64,000 nt of DNA from Cellulosimicrobium arenosum (GCF_014837295.1 NZ_JACYHB010000012.1:62001-126000); one strand, 5' to 3'. Positions 36,941-45,590 are shown, counted from the stretch's first letter. Program-made: numbers and translations. The notes: generated from the sequence alone by a model not told the origin.

Positions 36941-38100
36941 GGCTGGGCGAGGAGGTCGAGGTAGCGGGAGCGGGTCCGGACGACGTCGGCGAGCTGGGCC
37001 TGGATCCCGTCGACGAACTCCTCGCGGTAGACGGCGTCCACCTGGACGGAGATGGCGTAGTAGAGACCGGTGAACGTCGCGATCGCCACGGACACGCGCA
37101 GCAGCGTCTGCGTGACGACGAGGTCCGCGCCGCCGACGACGCCACCGCCCGCGAGCGAGATGGTGCGCTCCCACGTGCCGCCGTCGACGTCCCACAGCGC
37201 CATGACCTCCGGCGTCACGGTGAGCGTCCCGAGCGCCATGAAGAACAGCCCCATCCCGAGGCTCACGACGAGCACCTGGAGCAGCTGGCTCGTCGCGATC
37301 ATCGCGGCGAGGTTCGCGCGCTGCGGCCGGGTGAAGCGGGTGGCGCGCTCGTGCTCGGGCAGCGCGGTGGCGGTCGCCGCGAGGGCCTCGCGCGCCTCGC
37401 CGGGGACGCGCAGCGCCACGAAGACGACGACGAGCAGCGCGAAGAACGCGCCCAGCACGACGTCCGCGACGCCGTGCGTCCGGTCGAAGACCTGCCACAC
37501 CTCGGCGTTGTAGAACAGCACGAGCGAGAACACGAGCAGCAACGGGAGGAGCCGCACGAGCCGCAGGAGCGACGCGCCCAGCTCGTCGACCACCCGCGCG
37601 AGCCCCCACCAGAGCGACGACAGGATCCCGTACCCGACGACCACGCGCACCGCTCCCAGCAGCACGAGGTTCCCGACGACCGTGAGCAGCGCGTCCGCCC
37701 ACTGCCCCCCGAACACGAGCGGCAGGAGCGCGGGCACGAGGACGAAGAACGCGAGCTCGGGCAGCCCGACGGACTGCGGCAGCGTCGACCACCGCCGGCC
37801 GCGGAGCACGTTGAGGCCGGCGTACGCGGCGGCGACGATCCCGGCGCCGCCGAGCAGCGCGAGCACGTTCGCCCACGCGGGCCAGCCGGACCGCACTGCG
37901 CCGGTGAGCTCGGCGAGCAGGACGACCAGCAGGAACGGCGCCGAGCGGCCGAACACGTCGCGGTCGAGCGAGTGGCCCTCCACCAGGAGCGGCAGCCCGT
38001 TGCGCCGGAACTCACGTTCGCACCCGGCGACGTCGAGCGCGGGGCCCACGGGCACGGTGAGGTCGCGCGCTGGCGGGGACGCGTCGTCGGGCACGGTCAT
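36934..38100 (-). CDS. Polytopic membrane protein of unknown function
   Basis: The protein has 388 residues with about seven to eight hydrophobic segments, the first after a 55-residue cytoplasmic N-terminus (FLLVVLLAELTGAV) and the last near VSVAIATFTGLYYAISV. A hydrophilic loop in the middle (VPGEAREALAATATALPEHE) separates two membrane blocks. No transporter or enzyme motif was recognised. The ATG is supported by TAGGGT 8 nt upstream. Its stop lies inside a repeat core, and another array lies just upstream of the gene. Confidence 0.75.
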   Translation of the reverse strand: MTVPDDASPPARDLTVPVGPALDVAGCEREFRRNGLPLLVEGHSLDRDVFGRSAPFLLVVLLAELTGAVRSGWPAWANVLALLGGAGIVAAAYAGLNVLRGRRWSTLPQSVGLPELAFFVLVPALLPLVFGGQWADALLTVVGNLVLLGAVRVVVGYGILSSLWWGLARVVDELGASLLRLVRLLPLLLVFSLVLFYNAEVWQVFDRTHGVADVVLGAFFALLVVVFVALRVPGEAREALAATATALPEHERATRFTRPQRANLAAMIATSQLLQVLVVSLGMGLFFMALGTLTVTPEVMALWDVDGGTWERTISLAGGGVVGGADLVVTQTLLRVSVAIATFTGLYYAISVQVDAVYREEFVDGIQAQLADVVRTRSRYLDLLAQPG

Positions 38101-38108
38101 GACCGGTG

Positions 38109-38114
38109 ACCCTA
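38109..38114 (-). promoter_or_regulatory. -10 box of a probable leaderless promoter (TAGGGT)
   Basis: Read leftward, TAGGGT ends 8 nt before the ATG at 38100 of the membrane-protein gene. The repeat array E begins 13 bp further upstream, where a -35 would lie. Confidence 0.5.
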
Positions 38115-38126
38115 CCGGCCGGCCGG

Positions 38127-38179
38127 GGTACTACCTCGGCCCACTGCGGTACTACCTCGGTCCACTGCGGTACTACCTC
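38127..38179 (-). repeat. 21-bp-period tandem repeat array E (3 units)
   Basis: Inverted cores GGTACTACCTC at 38127-38137, 38148-38158 and 38169-38179 are identical and exactly 21 bp apart, with spacers of the form GGCCCACTGC. On the minus strand the array lies 33 bp after the stop of the FAD dehydrogenase gene. Confidence 0.9.
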
Positions 38180-38212
38180 GGCTCACCGGAGTGCCGCAGG
38201 AGCCGGGCGGGT

Positions 38213-39955
38213 TCAGGAGAGCTCCGCCGCGAGCGCTCGGCCCGCGACGCGGCCGGAGAACAGGCACCCGCCGAGGAACGTGCCCTCCAGCGCGCGGTGC
38301 CCGTGCACGCCGCCGCCGCCGAAGCCGGCCGCCTCGCCCGCGGCCCACAGCCCGGGCAGCACGGAACCGTCCTCGCGCAGGACGCGCGCCGACGCGTCGG
38401 TCCAGAGCCCGCCCAGCGTCTTGCGGGTGAGCACCGAGAGGCGCACCGCGAGCAGCGGGCCGTCCTTCGGTGTCGTGAGCGGGCGCGGGGGAGAGACCCG
38501 GATGAGGCGGTCGACGCGGTAGCGGCGCGCCATCGCGGTCGCGACGACCTGCGGGTCCTTGCCGAGCCCGGTGCGCACCTGCTCGTCGCGCAGGTGGACC
38601 AGCCGGGCCAGGACGTGCGCGTCGACGTGACCCTGCGAGCCCGGCGTCGCCGCGACCAGCGCGTTCATCCGCCCCGCCAGCTCTTCGGGCGTGTCCGCCC
38701 ACACGAACTCGGGCGACTGCTCGGCGAACCGAGCGACCGGGCCCACGGCGCCCGGCAGCACCCGCTGCGCCAGCAGCCGCACGTCCTTGCCGGTGAGGTC
38801 AGGGTTCTGCTCGGACCCCGACAGCGCGAACTCGCTCTCCATGATCGCCTTGTTGAGCACGAACCAGGAGTGGTCGTCGCCGCGCTCGGTGATGTGCTGG
38901 AGCGCCCCGAGCGCGTCGAAGCCGGGGAACAGGGGCGCGGGGAGCCGGTTGCCGTCGGCGTCGAGCCACAGGGAGCTCGGGCCGGGCAGGATGCGGATGC
39001 CGTGGTCGGTCCACACCGGTGAGTGGTTGGCGATCCCCTCGGGGTAGTGCCACATGCGGTCCTCGTGCACGAGCGCCGCGCCCGCGTCGGCGGCGACGCC
39101 GATCATCAGCCCGTCCGTGGAGTCCGGCACGCCGGAGAGCATCCGCGCCGGCAGCGTCCCGGCGGTCCGTGGCCACCGCGACCGGACGAGCTCGTGGTTC
39201 GCCCCGATCCCCCCGGACGTCACGACGACCGCGGCCGCCGCGATCTCGACCTGCCCGACGACGTCCCGGGACGACGGCGCGCCGCGCTCGGCGTCGGACG
39301 GGGCGAGGACCTCGGCGCGCACGCCCGTGACCGCGCCGTCGGTCTCGACGAGGGACGTGACGCGGTGCCGGAACCGGACGTCGAGGAGGCCGGCGGCGCG
39401 CGCGTCGAGAGCGGCGCGCACGAACGGCTCGAGCACGCCGGGGCCGGTGCCCCACGTGACGTGGAAGCGCGGGACGGAGTTGCCGTGCGCACCCGGGGCC
39501 CCGCCGTCGGCGCCCGAGCGGACGGGGTAGCCGCCGCGCTCGGCCCACTGCACGAGCGGGAACCACCGCACGCCCTTGTCGTGCAGCCACGACCTCATGT
39601 CGCCTGCGGCGAAGTCGACGAACGCCCGCGCCCACGCGTACCCGTGCCGGTCCGGACCCTCGCCGCGGTCTGCTCCCGGGGCGAACTGCGCCGATCCGAG
39701 CCAGTCGTCGAACGCGAGCTCGGCCGAGTCGGTGACGCCCATGCGACGCTGCTCGGGCGACCCGACGAGGAACAGCCCGCCGAAGGACCACCACGCCTGG
39801 CCGCCGAGGCTCGCGGCCGGCTCCTGGTCGAGCAGCACGACCCGTCGCCCCGTGGCGGTGAGCTCCGTCGCGGCGACCAGGCCCGCGAGGCCAGCCCCCA
39901 CGACGACCACGTCCGGGGAGCCGACGGTGCGGGAGACGACGTCGCTGTCACTCAT
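38213..39955 (-). CDS. FAD-binding dehydrogenase (3-ketosteroid dehydrogenase/fumarate reductase-like)
   Basis: The protein has 580 residues. The N-terminal FAD-binding Rossmann motif is VVVVGAGLAGLVAATELTATGRRVVLLDQE. The next conserved line, GGQAWWSFGGLFLVGSPEQRR, is typical of the 'FAD-binding dehydrogenase' branch of the KstD/fumarate-reductase flavoprotein family. The C-terminal FAD site is LPGLWAAGEAAGFGGGGVHG, with RALEGTFLGGCLFSGR. The substrate cannot be assigned. No signal peptide is present, so it is cytoplasmic. TAGTCT ends 6 nt before the ATG as a leaderless -10. It is followed downstream by array E. Confidence 0.88.
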   Translation of the reverse strand: MSDSDVVSRTVGSPDVVVVGAGLAGLVAATELTATGRRVVLLDQEPAASLGGQAWWSFGGLFLVGSPEQRRMGVTDSAELAFDDWLGSAQFAPGADRGEGPDRHGYAWARAFVDFAAGDMRSWLHDKGVRWFPLVQWAERGGYPVRSGADGGAPGAHGNSVPRFHVTWGTGPGVLEPFVRAALDARAAGLLDVRFRHRVTSLVETDGAVTGVRAEVLAPSDAERGAPSSRDVVGQVEIAAAAVVVTSGGIGANHELVRSRWPRTAGTLPARMLSGVPDSTDGLMIGVAADAGAALVHEDRMWHYPEGIANHSPVWTDHGIRILPGPSSLWLDADGNRLPAPLFPGFDALGALQHITERGDDHSWFVLNKAIMESEFALSGSEQNPDLTGKDVRLLAQRVLPGAVGPVARFAEQSPEFVWADTPEELAGRMNALVAATPGSQGHVDAHVLARLVHLRDEQVRTGLGKDPQVVATAMARRYRVDRLIRVSPPRPLTTPKDGPLLAVRLSVLTRKTLGGLWTDASARVLREDGSVLPGLWAAGEAAGFGGGGVHGHRALEGTFLGGCLFSGRVAGRALAAELS

Positions 39956-39961
39956 GCGGGA

Positions 39962-39967
39962 AGACTA
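39962..39967 (-). promoter_or_regulatory. -10 box of a leaderless promoter (TAGTCT)
   Basis: Read leftward, TAGTCT ends 6 nt before the ATG of the FAD dehydrogenase gene, within the short gap after glgX. Confidence 0.55.
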
Positions 39968-39983
39968 GATCACGCGGATCGAC

Positions 39984-42344
39984 CTACGCGTGGCGGACGC
40001 CGTCGGTCGGCGGGGCGGGGGAGACGTAGACCTGCAGGCTCAGGGGCTCCAGCCCGACGACGCTGCCCGCCCGTACGCTCCCCTCGCCGTTCGTCCGGTC
40101 CCGGTCGGCCGGGTGCTCCCAGTCGGAGTCCCAGGCCAGCTCCCAGCTCTCGGGCTCGTCGCCGGCGACGGCCCGCACCCCGGGGAGCGTGACGTCCACC
40201 GGGTCGAGCGCCCCGGCGAGGACGACGAGCACGTCGCGCGCGCCGGGTCCGCCCGCCGTCCGCAGCATCTGCAGCGTGCGGACCCGGGGGTCGTGCCACG
40301 ACTCGTGGTCGAGGAGCTGGCCGTCGGCGTCGAACCAGACGAGGTCCGGGACGCCCGGCACGTCCGACCCGGGCACGGGACGCCCCGTGAAGAACGTGTC
40401 CGGGCGCAGCGCCGGGTGCTCGGCGCGCAGGGCGAGCAGGTAGCGCGCGGTCGCGAGCAGGTCCTTGCGCCACGGCGACAGGTCCCACGAGACCCAGAAC
40501 GCCTCGGCGTCCTGGACGTACGCGTTGTTGTTGCCGCGCTGGGTGCGACCCATCTCGTCGCCCGCGGTGAGCATGGGGGTCCCCGCCGCGAGCACGAGGG
40601 TCGCGAGCACGTTGCGGATCGAGCGACGGCGCAGGGGCGCGATCTCCACCCCGGGGGAGAGCGGGCTCGCGCCGTCGACGTCGCCCGCCGTCGCGACCGG
40701 ACCCTCGAGCCCGTGGTTCCACGAGCGGTTGTCGCTCGTGCCGTCGCGGTTGTCCTCACCGTTGTCCTGGTTGTGCTTGTGGTCGTACGCCACGAGGTCC
40801 GCGAGCGTGAACCCGTCGTGCGCCGTGACGTAGTTGACCGACGCGACCGGCCCGCGCACGAGCGGCGGGTCGCCGTGGCCGAACAGGTCGGCGGAACCGG
40901 CGAGCCGTGTCGCGAGGTCGCGCACGCCGTGACCGGCGCGGCCGTGGGACGCCTCGCGCGCGTCGGCGAGCCAGAACTGCCGCACCGCGTCCCGGAACCG
41001 GTCGTTCCACTCGCCGAACGGTGGGGGGAACTGGCCGGTGCGCCACCCGCCCGGTCCCACGTCCCACGGCTCGGCCACGAGCTTGAGCCGCGACAGCACG
41101 GGGTCGGTCTGCAGCCCGACGAGGAAGGGGTGGTCGGGGTCGAACCCGTCCGGCCCGCGGCCGAGCGTCACGGCGAGGTCGAACCGGAACCCGTCGACCC
41201 CGACGACCTCGGCCCAGTACCGCAGCGAGTCGAGCGCGGCGCGCACCACGGCAGGGCGGCGGAAGTCGAGCGTGTTGCCCGTCCCCGTCACGTCGGCGAG
41301 CCGCGCGGGCGTCGTGCCGTCGTGCAGGTAGTACCCGGGGCTGTCCAGCCCGCGCCACGACAGGTGGTGACCGTCCGCGCCGCCCTCGCAGGTGTGGTTG
41401 TGGACGACGTCGAGCAGCACCTCGATCCCCGCCTCGTGCAGCAGGTGCACCGCGCCCCGCACCTCGTCGAGCACCGCTGCGGCACCCGCCTCCTGCGCCG
41501 CACGGGTGGCGTACGCGGCGTGCGGGGCGAAGAACCCCAGGGTCGAGTAGCCCCAGTAGTTGGTGCGCCCGCTCGCGAGCAGGTGCGGCTCCGGAGCGGA
41601 CGCGTGGATCGGCAGCAGCTCGAGGGTCGTCACGCCGAGGGCGCGCAGGTGGTCGATCGTCACCGGGTGCGCGAGGCCTGCATACGTGCCGCGCAGGTGC
41701 TCCGGCAGGGCCTCGAGCCGACCTGTCAGCCCGCGCACGTGCGCCTCGTAGACGACCGTGTCCCGCCACGGGACGTGCGGCCGCGGCGCGAGCGGGCCGG
41801 CGGGCGGCGCGACGACCACCGAGTGCGGGACGAACGGCAGCGAGTCGCGCTCGTCCGCGGTGCCGTACGGGTCGTCGCCCGCATGGCCGCGGACGGCGGG
41901 GTCGTCGACCAGGTCGCCGACGAGGCCGCGCGCGTACGGGTCGACCAGGAGCTTCGCGGGGTTGTGCCGCAGCCCGGCGTCAGGGTCCCACGGACCGTGG
42001 ACGCGGAACCCGTACCGTTGCCCCGGCCGCACGCCGGGGACGTGTCCCCGCCAGACGCCGTACGCCGGTCCTTGCAGCGCCACACGCCGTTCCGTCCACC
42101 GGTCGCCCTCCTCGGACCGGTCGACCAGGCACAGCTCGACCGCCGTCGCGTGCGCCGCGAGCACCGCGACGTCGACGCCGTCCCCGCACGGGTGGACGCC
42201 CAGCGGTGGTACCGCCGCGTGCCGGTCGGTCGGGTCCAGGTGCTGCTCGCACGCGCTCGCAGAGCCGGTCGCAGAGCCGGTCGCGGGGCCGGTCGGAGAG
42301 CCGGTCGGGGTGGCGGACGGCGTGGGGTCGGGTCGCTCGTGCAC
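39984..42344 (-). CDS. glgX: Glycogen debranching enzyme GlgX (GH13)
   Basis: The protein has 786 residues. It hydrolyses alpha-1,6 branch points of phosphorylase-trimmed glucan, complementing GlgP. The CBM48 region contains LGVHPCGDGVDVAVLAAHAT and YGFRVHGPWDP. The barrel has VVYEAHVRGLT, EVLLDVVHNHTCEG, the nucleophile in VVGVDGFRFDLAV, the acid/base in KLVAEPWDVG, YVTAHDGFTLADL and GNNNAYVQD. Residues about 9-30 are a Thr-Gly-Ser/Pro tandem from a 12-bp DNA repeat. The GTG at 42344 is favoured by CACAAT 6 nt upstream; the frame is open to 42467 without support. Confidence 0.94.
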   Translation of the reverse strand: MHERPDPTPSATPTGSPTGPATGSATGSASACEQHLDPTDRHAAVPPLGVHPCGDGVDVAVLAAHATAVELCLVDRSEEGDRWTERRVALQGPAYGVWRGHVPGVRPGQRYGFRVHGPWDPDAGLRHNPAKLLVDPYARGLVGDLVDDPAVRGHAGDDPYGTADERDSLPFVPHSVVVAPPAGPLAPRPHVPWRDTVVYEAHVRGLTGRLEALPEHLRGTYAGLAHPVTIDHLRALGVTTLELLPIHASAPEPHLLASGRTNYWGYSTLGFFAPHAAYATRAAQEAGAAAVLDEVRGAVHLLHEAGIEVLLDVVHNHTCEGGADGHHLSWRGLDSPGYYLHDGTTPARLADVTGTGNTLDFRRPAVVRAALDSLRYWAEVVGVDGFRFDLAVTLGRGPDGFDPDHPFLVGLQTDPVLSRLKLVAEPWDVGPGGWRTGQFPPPFGEWNDRFRDAVRQFWLADAREASHGRAGHGVRDLATRLAGSADLFGHGDPPLVRGPVASVNYVTAHDGFTLADLVAYDHKHNQDNGEDNRDGTSDNRSWNHGLEGPVATAGDVDGASPLSPGVEIAPLRRRSIRNVLATLVLAAGTPMLTAGDEMGRTQRGNNNAYVQDAEAFWVSWDLSPWRKDLLATARYLLALRAEHPALRPDTFFTGRPVPGSDVPGVPDLVWFDADGQLLDHESWHDPRVRTLQMLRTAGGPGARDVLVVLAGALDPVDVTLPGVRAVAGDEPESWELAWDSDWEHPADRDRTNGEGSVRAGSVVGLEPLSLQVYVSPAPPTDGVRHA

Positions 42345-42350
42345 GTGTCC

Positions 42351-42356
42351 ATTGTG
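42351..42356 (-). promoter_or_regulatory. Possible -10 box of glgX (CACAAT)
   Basis: Read leftward, CACAAT matches four of six bases of TATAAT and ends 6 nt before the GTG at 42344. This would make glgX leaderless, but the box is weaker than the others. Confidence 0.35.
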
Positions 42357-42466
42357 GCGGGTGCCGCCGACCTGCCGGGACACGCGCCGGTACGCTTCCG
42401 TGTGCGGACGGGTGACGACACCCGGCCGCCTGCCCACCGGATGGCCCAGCACAGGGAGCGAGCTCA

Positions 42467-43282
42467 ATGCGGATCGTCGTCGCCGTCAAGTACGTACCGG
42501 ACATCCACGCCGACCGCGGGTTCGAGGGCGGGCGGGTGGTCCGCCGTCCCGAGGAGGGCACGCTCAACGAGCTCGACGAGAACGCGGTCGAGGCCGCGCT
42601 GCGCCTCGTCGAGTCGCTGCCCGACGACGAGCGCGCCGCCAGCGAGGTCGTCGTCGTGACCGTCGCGGGAGCGGCGGCCGACTCGGCCGTGCGCAAGACG
42701 TACCAGCTCGGGGTGGACCGCGGGGTGCGCGTGAGCGACGACGCGATCGCCGGCTCCGACTACTTCGGCACCGTGCGTGTGCTCGCCGCTGCCGTGCGCC
42801 GCCTCGCGGACGAGGCCCCCGTCGACCTCGTCGTGACGGGCATGGCCGCGCTCGACGGTCTCGGTTCCGTGGTGCCGACCCTCCTGTCCGCCGAGCTCGG
42901 GCTGCCCCAGCTCACCCTCGCCGGCGCGGTCGAGGTCGTGGGCGAGCCGGGTGCACGCACCGCGCGGGTCACGCGCGAGCTGGACGGCGTCGACGAGGTG
43001 CTCGAGGCTCCGCTGCCGGCCGTCGTGAGCGTGACGGACCACGCGAACGAGCCACGTTTCCCGAACTTCAAGCTCATCATGGCGGCACGCACCAAGCCGG
43101 TCGAGGCCTGGTCGCTCGCCGACCTCGGGGTGGCGCCCGGCGACGTCGGCGACGCGGCAGCCCGCTCACGGGTGCTGGCGGCCTCGCCGCGTCCGCCCCG
43201 ACCCGAGGTCGAGCTCGTCGTCGACAAGGGCGAGGGCGGGCGTGCGCTCGCCGAGTACCTCATCCGCAACGAGCTGGTCTGA
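42467..43282 (+). CDS. etfB: Electron transfer flavoprotein beta subunit
   Basis: The protein has 271 residues. With EtfA it carries electrons from acyl-CoA and related dehydrogenases to the membrane quinone pool. It starts MRIVVAVKYVPD and has NELDENAVEAALRL, VDLVVTGMAALDG (AMP/FAD contact region) and the family signature near VVSVTDHANEPRFPNFKLIM. AGGGAG precedes the ATG. etfA follows after 13 bp, an operon conserved across Actinobacteria. Confidence 0.95.
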   Translation: MRIVVAVKYVPDIHADRGFEGGRVVRRPEEGTLNELDENAVEAALRLVESLPDDERAASEVVVVTVAGAAADSAVRKTYQLGVDRGVRVSDDAIAGSDYFGTVRVLAAAVRRLADEAPVDLVVTGMAALDGLGSVVPTLLSAELGLPQLTLAGAVEVVGEPGARTARVTRELDGVDEVLEAPLPAVVSVTDHANEPRFPNFKLIMAARTKPVEAWSLADLGVAPGDVGDAAARSRVLAASPRPPRPEVELVVDKGEGGRALAEYLIRNELV

Positions 43283-43295
43283 GAGGACGCGAGAC

Positions 43296-44354
43296 ATGAG
43301 CACCACCGACACCACCGGGCCTGCGGGCCCCACCGGCAACCGCACCGTCCTCGTCCTGCTCGACACCCCGGGGGTCGAGCTGCGCTCGCCGGTGCTCGAG
43401 CTGATCACGCTCGCGCGCCGCGTCGGGCGCGTCGAGGCCGTGGCGCTCGAGTCCCCGAGCATCGAGACCCTCGCCCAGCTCGGCGCCCACGGCGTCGAGA
43501 CCGTCCGTCAGGCCGAGCTCTCCGCCGACGGCCACGGGGTCGCCGGCGACGTGACGCACCTGACCCCCGTCCTGGCCGAGGCCCTCGCGGCCGCGGCGCG
43601 CGGGAGCGACGCGGACGTCGTCCTGCTGACGTCGTCCTTCCCGAACAAGGAGGCGGCCGCGCGGCTCGCGTTCCTCGCCGGTGCCGGCCTGGTCGTCGAC
43701 GCGACCGGGCTCGACATCGCCGACGCGTCCGGCGAGGGGGACGCCGCGGGCGTCGTCGTCGCGGACAAGAGCGTCTTCGCGGGGTCCTGGGACGTGCGCA
43801 GCGCGGTGACGACGGACCTCGCGGTCGTCGTGGTCCGGGCGAACTCCGTGCTGCCCGAGCCGGTCGCCGAGGCCGTCAAGACCGACGTCGTCGGGTTCGC
43901 GGTCGAGCTGTCCGCCGGCGCCACGGCGACGCGCGTCGTGTCTCGCACGGTGCGCGAGTCGTCGTCGAGCGGGCGACCCGCGCTCGGGGAGGCGGCGGTC
44001 GTCGTGACGGGCGGCCGCGGGACCAACGGCGACTTCGCGCCCGTGGTCGAGCTGGCCGAGGCGCTCGGCGCGGCGGTGGGTGCGACGCGCGACGCGGTCT
44101 ACGAGGGCTGGCACGACCAGTTCGTCGGGCAGACCGGGGTCACGGTCGCGCCGCGGCTGTATGTCGGCGCAGGCGTCTCCGGCGCGCCCCACCACCGGGG
44201 TGGGATGCAGGCGTCGCAGGTGATCGTGGCCGTGAACAGCGACCCGGAGTGCCCGCTGTTCGAGATCTCCGACTTCGCCGTGGTCGGCGACCTCGCCGAC
44301 GTGCTGCCGCAGGCTGCCGCCGTGATCCGGGAGCACCGCGAGTCCCAGGGCTGA
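43296..44354 (+). CDS. etfA: Electron transfer flavoprotein alpha subunit
   Basis: The protein has 352 residues. Its N-terminal domain pairs with EtfB. The C-terminal FAD-binding domain carries RGTNGDFAPVVELAEALGAAVG, GQTGVTVAPRLYVGAGVSGAPHH, and ASQVIVAVNSDPECPLFEISDFAVVGDL, the EtfA signature. The ATG at 43296 follows GAGAGG; an upstream in-frame ATG lies inside etfB and is not used. It converges on the phosphotransferase gene with 11 bp between stops. Confidence 0.95.
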   Translation: MSTTDTTGPAGPTGNRTVLVLLDTPGVELRSPVLELITLARRVGRVEAVALESPSIETLAQLGAHGVETVRQAELSADGHGVAGDVTHLTPVLAEALAAAARGSDADVVLLTSSFPNKEAAARLAFLAGAGLVVDATGLDIADASGEGDAAGVVVADKSVFAGSWDVRSAVTTDLAVVVVRANSVLPEPVAEAVKTDVVGFAVELSAGATATRVVSRTVRESSSSGRPALGEAAVVVTGGRGTNGDFAPVVELAEALGAAVGATRDAVYEGWHDQFVGQTGVTVAPRLYVGAGVSGAPHHRGGMQASQVIVAVNSDPECPLFEISDFAVVGDLADVLPQAAAVIREHRESQG

Positions 44355-44365
44355 GGGCCTGTGGC

Positions 44366-45424
44366 TCAGAGGCCGAGCTGCTCGAGCCACGCGACCGCCG
44401 CGACGCCCTGTGCACGCTGGAACCTGCGCAGGTCGGCGATCGTCGGCGGCTCCGGCCGTCGTGCCGCGTTGAGGAAGTAGCCGGCGAGGCCGGCGACCAC
44501 GGCGCGCAGGTCCGCCGGGTGCACGTCGCGGCCGAGCGGGTGGGCCTCGAAGGTCGCGGCCGCCCAGGCGCCTCCGCGCGCACGGTGGCCGGGGTCGGTC
44601 CGGACCGTCACGGGGTCGACCACGTCCGTGACCCCCTGCATGACGACGCTCGGGAGGAACATCGCGAGGTCGAGCCACTGCGCGCCCCGCGACGCGTAGG
44701 GCCAGTCGACGAGCTGCACGGTCGTCGGGGTGAGGAGCACGTTGTCGGCGCGCAGGTCCCCGTGGACGAACGACTCTCCCTCGCACGCGACCAGGGCGCC
44801 GCGCTCCGCCTCGACGAGGTCGTGGACGTGGGCCGCCGCCCACGGGCTGACGGCGGACAGCCGCGGGTCGCGGTCTCCGCGCAGCGCGCGCCAGCCGGTC
44901 GCCTGCTCGGCGAAGTCCGGGCCCGTGGGCGGCAGGCGGAGCTCGCGCGCGCCCGGTACCGACGCGAGGTCGGTGAGCGTCGCGAGCACGCGGTCGAGCT
45001 CGTCGGGGTCCCAGGGCGTGCGCGGGGTGCTCCCCGCGACGGCGTCGAACGCGAGCACGATCCAGTCCCCGTCCCCGTGGCCCCAGGCGAACCGGGGGGC
45101 CGAGATCTCCTGCGGGAGGCGCGCGGCGATGCGTCCCTCGGTCCGGTGCAGGTCGGCCGTCGCCGGCTCGTCCGCCGTCCTGACGGCCTTGACGAACAGC
45201 TGCTGCGCGTCGTCGAACGTCAGGACCGACGCCATGCCCGGGCTGAAGCCGGTGGCGCGCGAGGACTCGCCGACGACCCGTGCCCCGGCGGTCGCCTCGA
45301 GCTCCTCGCGCAGGCCGGACGGGAGGTCGCTCCAGCGCAGGCGTGCGCCGCCGGAGGCCGGTGGCGCGTCGTCGGTCACGTCAACTGCGGAGGACATGAC
45401 GTCGTCGAGCATGTCGTCGGGCAT
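44366..45424 (-). CDS. Aminoglycoside/choline-kinase-like phosphotransferase
   Basis: The protein has 352 residues with a protein-kinase-like fold. The catalytic loop is SFVHGDLRADNVLLTP and the metal-binding line is VQLVDWPYASRGAQWLDLAMFLP. The N-lobe has LRWSDLPSGLREELEATAG and SVLTFDDAQQLFVKAV, with the ATP-contacting Lys. APH-family proteins of this kind phosphorylate small hydroxylated compounds; the actual substrate is unknown and antibiotic resistance should not be assumed. The start is uncertain among ATGs at 45424, 45412 and slightly downstream; the longest has GGGAG about 12 nt upstream. Confidence 0.82.
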   Translation of the reverse strand: MPDDMLDDVMSSAVDVTDDAPPASGGARLRWSDLPSGLREELEATAGARVVGESSRATGFSPGMASVLTFDDAQQLFVKAVRTADEPATADLHRTEGRIAARLPQEISAPRFAWGHGDGDWIVLAFDAVAGSTPRTPWDPDELDRVLATLTDLASVPGARELRLPPTGPDFAEQATGWRALRGDRDPRLSAVSPWAAAHVHDLVEAERGALVACEGESFVHGDLRADNVLLTPTTVQLVDWPYASRGAQWLDLAMFLPSVVMQGVTDVVDPVTVRTDPGHRARGGAWAAATFEAHPLGRDVHPADLRAVVAGLAGYFLNAARRPEPPTIADLRRFQRAQGVAAVAWLEQLGL

Positions 45425-45576
45425 CGAGATGCCATCTCCCGGTTCAGGAGTCTCGTCGGAGCACGGAGTCTGGTCGAGCGTCTGGTTCGTGGGCACAGAC
45501 CTTGTCAATGTAGTCCGCGGCCGCAGCATGTCCAGTGGCGGTCCGTTCCGTGGACGCGCCGGTGCCCTGCGCTCCG

Positions 45577-45582
45577 TAGACT
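45577..45582 (+). promoter_or_regulatory. -10 box of a leaderless promoter (TAGACT)
   Basis: TAGACT ends 8 nt before the GTG at 45591 of the cysteine desulfurase gene. No ribosome site is present. Confidence 0.5.
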
Positions 45583-45590
45583 GGTCGATC

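Noticed and set aside
17453-38179. The 21-bp repeats as a CRISPR array
   Set aside because: The repeat core is only 11 bp, spacers are 10 bp and themselves similar, arrays have 3-4 units, orientations vary, and no cas gene is present.
41320-41345. A further copy of the repeat core (CAGGTAGTACCCGG) inside glgX
   Set aside because: It is a single copy, not in a 21-bp array, and encodes the conserved Gly-Tyr-Tyr-Leu of glycogen debranching enzymes, so protein sequence explains it.
42258-42312. A 12-bp tandem repeat at the start of glgX as a regulatory element
   Set aside because: It lies inside the coding region and encodes a Thr-Gly-Ser/Pro linker; slippage of a low-complexity tract is sufficient explanation.
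44366-45424. Antibiotic-resistance aminoglycoside phosphotransferase
   Set aside because: The APH fold is clear, but the family is very broad in actinomycetes. There is no resistance-gene context or mobile element.
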